64,000 bases of DNA, taken from Penium margaritaceum (Eukaryota > Streptophyta > Zygnematophyceae > Desmidiales > Peniaceae). The position numbers were made by a program, and so were the translations under genes. Each line of letters begins with the position of its first letter. Position 1 is the first letter of the stretch. The notes beneath the pieces were generated by a model. That model was not told the origin of the DNA, did not search any database, and saw nothing but the letters and a program-made list of their open reading frames with translations. The stretch lies in assembly GCA_023375785.1 (NCBI GenBank), contig SZWC01000852.1, forward strand, positions 134,374 through 198,373, written 5' to 3'. Of this stretch, positions 60,746 to 64,000 are shown one piece after another.

Positions 60746-61389
60746 TGTTGTGATGTGAGTTGTTTTCGTCTATTGTACAACTTACTGTGACCACTCGGCC
60801 GTGTCCATGCTCGTGCAGATCCCTAATGCGGACCCAGCTGGCGTCGGAGCATTGATGGTTGGTGGATTCACCCGCCAGCAGCCACCAGACGGCTGCCATG
60901 ACGTCCCGGGTGCTTGCTGGGGTACTCTGCAGTTTTTCTGGAGACGCTAGAGTTTTCTCGGTGGACAGGCTCTTGAAGCCGATTTGCTTGTTTTGCATTG
61001 TCCTTCCACAGATTGATGCCGGACTTGTGCGTGTGACCAGTCTTAGCGTCCGGCTCAAGATTCTGCACGTCTAGGTTCAGACGGCGCAACATTCTGACAT
61101 GTGTGTGCAGAGTTACGGCCAAAACAGTGGTTTTGGGCCGGTTTTAGGACAGCTCTTGGACCGCCGCGTGCGACACCCGCTGTGCGCCGCGGGAGGTATT
61201 TATGCCATGGACTTGTCATTTGTTATGCCTCTCTGCAAATGGTCATGAAGCATTCAGACACTTTGCCTTGTGTCCCCTAGCCAAACACTTGCCATTATGT
61301 GCACAACTTGTGACTGTCGTCATCGTCTCATTGAGCACTGACGCCTGGTCAACAGGAGTGTGGCTAGGAAGCTTCTATGCATCTTCTTA
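60746..61389 (+). repeat. 3' LTR of Copia B2, end of the chain
   Basis: 644 bp, begins TGTTGTGATGTGAG after GTCATGGGGGAG and ends ATCTTCTTA, the same end as the LTR at 54066. The bases after it (GAAGT) do not match those before the chain at 31849 (CAACC), so no target-site duplication is seen. Confidence 0.9.
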
Positions 61390-62783
61390 GAAGTGGACAC
61401 CACTCCTTTACGTTCGCCTAGCATGTTTTGTCCTCAAAGCCACACATTAACCACCAAAAGGAAATCTTGCGTGTAAGAGTTTCATCCAGGCAGCTCGTCC
61501 CGACCTGTTTCCTATGCTTCCGCTTTGCAAAACTGAAGTTTGCCCATAATGCAACCAGACCATCCACATGGTACCGACCCATTACACCCCATAGCACCAC
61601 ATGAATTTCGCCATCTGCTTATGACATCCCGCTATAATGAGGTGGGGTATTTCATGTCAACCTCAACAGCACTTCCCCTCCACCTCCGCAGATGATGCTC
61701 ATCTTTCACTAGCCCATGACCATTGCAACCGCTGACATATCCTCTGCACCCATGCATGACAAACGTTCTAGGGTTTTCCATTCAAAACGCTTCAGTGCGA
61801 CAAAATCTGCTCACATGACTTAAACGTCTTCGTGCAAAACCAGCAGGATGGCAAAAGTGATCCGGTATTTTTGCACGCCCCGCCAATAAATGACTTGGGA
61901 AACAATCCAGGGATACAAACGAATGAAAGAATCAGGCTCGCGCCGACGTTTCGCCCCAATGCAAAACTCAGAGATCGCACTATTTGCCACGGTGCAAAGA
62001 GGGCGCTTCTCCACAGGTCTGATGGACACACGCCGCCGGATGGAAGAGAGCTACACAGTCATCCCACACGGTGCACGTGCGCATCGCATCACACACACAG
62101 CAGAGGTGCCACCACAAGTGTCTGCGTCCCCCGCCGGTGTCAACCGGGAGCTTGGTCGGAAGAAAAACCCATTTTTTCTGTCTCAAACTTAGGACAGCAC
62201 AACGACCTCAAGAGTCATGTCAAAACCCATGCTCGATCGGCTCCCCGCTTGCACTCGAGTGCAAGCAGCCCACACAGCTTCACGGCACACCTCCCATGCT
62301 ACTACTCCATGCAGAGCCACATGTGGCCCACAGAGCCAACAAGTGACACCTACCTCTCTTCAGAGGCTATGTTCAGCACACAAGGGAACTCCCAACACCC
62401 TCCCCACCACCCCCCGCCCCCCACCCTCCCCATCGTCCCATTTTACGTCTCCGCTCCCTACTCCTAAGGAGCAGGAAGGAAGGGAGCAAGCGACAACTGC
62501 TGGCCCCACCGGACAGACGGCGATGCCAACAGACACANGCCACATGTGGCCCACAGAGCCAACAAGTGACACCTACCTCTCTTCAGAGGCTATGTTCAGC
62601 ACACAAGGGAACTCCCAACACCCTCCCCACCACCCCCCGCCCCCCACCCTCCCCATCGTCCCATTTTACGTCTCCGCTCCCTACTCCTAAGGAGCAGGAA
62701 GGAAGGGAGCAAGCGACAACTGCTGGCCCCACCGGACAGACGGCGATGCCAACAGACACACACCGCGCTGCGGCGCTGAACTC
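61390..62783. other. Spacer downstream of the acylphosphatase gene
   Basis: No supported gene. A plus-strand frame of about 211 codons at 61832-62467 has no recognisable family apart from a short zinc-finger-like word near 62205. The part next to 62783 may hold the 3' UTR of the acylphosphatase. Confidence 0.45.
62316..62760. repeat. 222-bp direct repeat around a single N
   Basis: 62316-62537 and 62539-62760 look identical by eye and are separated by one N at 62538. Most likely two overlapping contig ends left unmerged rather than a real tandem duplication. Confidence 0.85.
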
Positions 62784-62940
62784 TCATTGCTGTGCTGATG
62801 GCTCGTCCCGCTTCTTCTCGCTGACCTTTTTGATGGAGAAGTGGCTGTACGACGGTTTGGCTAGGCCCTTGCTTTCGCGGATGACGTCCAACCGCTCTAT
62901 CTCCGAGTGGGGGGAGCCCACAGTGGCCAGCCATGTGCGC
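62784..62940 (-). CDS. Acylphosphatase, last exon
   Basis: Acylphosphatase hydrolyses the carboxyl-phosphate bond of acyl phosphates and is a small cytosolic enzyme of about 95-100 residues. This exon (157 nt) completes a Met codon split by a phase-2 intron and then encodes 51 residues: TWLATVGSPHSEIERLD, then KPSYSHFSIKK. That is the C-terminal half of the family, where plant members read (K/R)EWL.T.GSP...I and end in a YS.F.I.. strand. After the usual end follow 13 extra residues (VSEKKRDEPSAQQ), a basic and polar tail. The acceptor is TGCAG at 62941-62945, directly upstream on the minus strand. The stop is TGA or equivalent at 62784-62786. Confidence 0.85.
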
Positions 62941-62964
62941 CTGCACCCACATTGGCAGTCCGCC

Positions 62965-63560
62965 AAAAATGCAACACAATGATGTGCAACGCATCGCAAC
63001 GCAACCCGACGCAATGCAACAAAAAGCAACGCAACGCATCGCAACGCGACACGACGCGACGCGACGCGACTAGACGCAACGCATCGGAACACAACGCAAC
63101 GCAACGCAACGCAACACAACGCAACACAACACAACTCAATGCAACGCAACACAATGCAACGCGTTGCAATGCAACGAAATGCAACACATCGCAATGCATC
63201 ACAACACAACACAACGCAACACAGTGCAGCGCAGTGCCATGTAGAGCTACGCAACGCAACATGATGCACCTCAGCACAGAGCAACTTATTGCAACACAAT
63301 GGAACGCAAAGACATGTAATGCAACGCAGCGCAGAACATCGCAGCCCACCCAACCCCAGCACAACGTAACAGGACATAGGGCAACACAATGCAACGCGAC
63401 ACTGAGCAACTCAGCCCTGTGCAGCACGGCGCAGCATGACGCAGCACGACGGAGTGCAGCACAACCCAATGAAACGCAGAGGAGCGCAATGCCCGTCACC
63501 GCGGCACAATGCAACACAACACAGCACGGGCCGGCACAACATCCACCATCTGCTCTTCCA
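62965..63560. repeat. GCAAC-type pentanucleotide satellite in the acylphosphatase intron
   Basis: Imperfect tandem GCAAC with variants ACAAC, GCATC, GCGAC and GCAAT. It is dense at 62980-63240 and increasingly degenerate to about 63560. It fills most of the 790-bp intron between the two exons (62941-63730). Confidence 0.9.
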
Positions 63561-63689
63561 TCTGGAGGAAGAGCAGAGATACATCTCACATTTTCTCATC
63601 ACCTCCTTCCTCTTCTTGCCTTTGGAGCGTGGGTCCCATCCCTGACTGAAAGCGCACTGCCTCTCGTCCAACCCAACAATCCCTGGCTG

Positions 63690-63690
63690 N
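63690..63690. other. Single N next to a G-run
   Basis: One N followed by ten G within the acylphosphatase intron, a likely assembly join. Other single Ns lie at 17670, 20102, 21911, 22688, 23843, 57391 and 62538. Confidence 0.9.
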
Positions 63691-63730
63691 GGGGGGGGGG
63701 TCGGACTTCCTTAAACCCAGTGACACTCAC

Positions 63731-63864
63731 ATTTCCTGGACTGCTTTGGTGCCGCCCTGAATCTCCCCCACCACAGTGCCTCGCTCCGTGTTGCCGCACC
63801 ACCCCACAATGCCCAAAGTGGACGCCTTGGCCTGCGTGAACTGCCGAAAGTTCACGCCTTGCAC
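63731..63864 (-). CDS. Acylphosphatase, internal exon with catalytic residues
   Basis: 134 nt on the minus strand, bounded by acceptor CTGCAG (just upstream of 63864) and donor GTGAGT (from 63730 downward). It encodes VQGVNFRQFTQAKASTLGIV and then GWCGNTERGTVVGEIQGG, ending in a codon split after two bases. The catalytic Arg of the VQGV.FR loop and the catalytic Asn of GW..N are both present. They are 18 residues apart, the same as Arg23 and Asn41 in the well-studied animal enzymes. The first beta strand of the family (about 15-20 residues before VQG) is not in the sequence directly upstream, so at least one more exon lies beyond 64000. The split Met codon joins in phase with the last exon. 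Confidence 0.87.
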
Positions 63865-64000
63865 CTGCAGCCTTGTGGGCACACAGACAGAACATGCCCC
63901 ATCCCCATCACCATCCCCATCCCTACCCCGGCCCAGCCCCAGCTTGCCCGCCCGTCTACCCGCCCACTCGCTGACACACGCAAGCACAGGCACAGGCGCA
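63865..64000. other. Acylphosphatase intron (partial), to window edge
   Basis: GC-rich sequence with CCATCCCCATCCC-type repetition. It lies upstream of the internal exon on the minus strand and encodes no recognisable acylphosphatase N-terminus. Confidence 0.6.

Noticed and set aside
61832-62467. Plus-strand frame of 211 codons with a C2H2 zinc-finger-like word (NDLKSHVKTHARSAP)
   Set aside because: Only the second half of a finger is present, no Cys pair precedes it, no further finger follows, and the frame runs into the region duplicated around an N. Probably chance or a very old remnant.
62784-63589. Minus-strand frames rich in Cys, Val, Ala and Leu over the GCAAC array
   Set aside because: Translation of a pentanucleotide satellite. 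The real exon content is limited to the acylphosphatase parts.

Overview
The window looks like nuclear DNA of a streptophyte (green plant lineage, perhaps a charophyte alga, bryophyte or lycophyte). The basis is a plant PUB-type ARM-repeat protein, a plant-like acylphosphatase with introns, and dense Ty1/copia and chromodomain-bearing Ty3/gypsy LTR retrotransposons primed by initiator methionine tRNA. The exact species cannot be read from the sequence. It is a draft assembly: there are two long N runs and eight single-N joins, several with nearly the same sequence on both sides.

Only two host genes are supported. A GC-rich, apparently single-exon gene for an ARM-repeat protein lies at 1593-3581 (minus). 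The last two visible exons of an acylphosphatase gene lie at 62784-62940 and 63731-63864 (minus), separated by an intron filled with a GCAAC-type pentanucleotide satellite. Its first exon or exons lie beyond the right edge.

Layout: 1-115 holds the start of a Copia LTR (called family C here). 3.6-12.1 kb is mostly gene-free, AT-rich from about 4 to 10 kb, and hides a very decayed Copia fragment (7.84-9.1 kb, minus). 12123-31144 is a minus-strand chromovirus (Ty3/gypsy) with both LTRs, a 5-bp target-site duplication, PBS, gag, pol and a chromodomain. A younger plus-strand Copia (family A, 14260-24436) is inserted in its integrase region with its own target-site duplication. 31849-61389 is a chain of Copia sequence. 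It begins with a family B element whose 5' LTR is split by a second, older family A copy (32202-41429, minus), which itself carries a 228-bp palindromic MITE in one LTR. The chain continues as LTR B / family B leader joined to a family C body / a hybrid C-B LTR / a family B body / LTR B, so neighbouring bodies share single LTRs. 61.4-62.8 kb is spacer.

No intact mobile element was found; all retroelements are treated as fossils. The most unusual features are the mosaic Copia chain with its hybrid LTR, CAG-rich leaders in the Copia copies, in-frame minisatellites between integrase and reverse transcriptase in two Copia lineages, the palindromic MITE, and the satellite-filled acylphosphatase intron.
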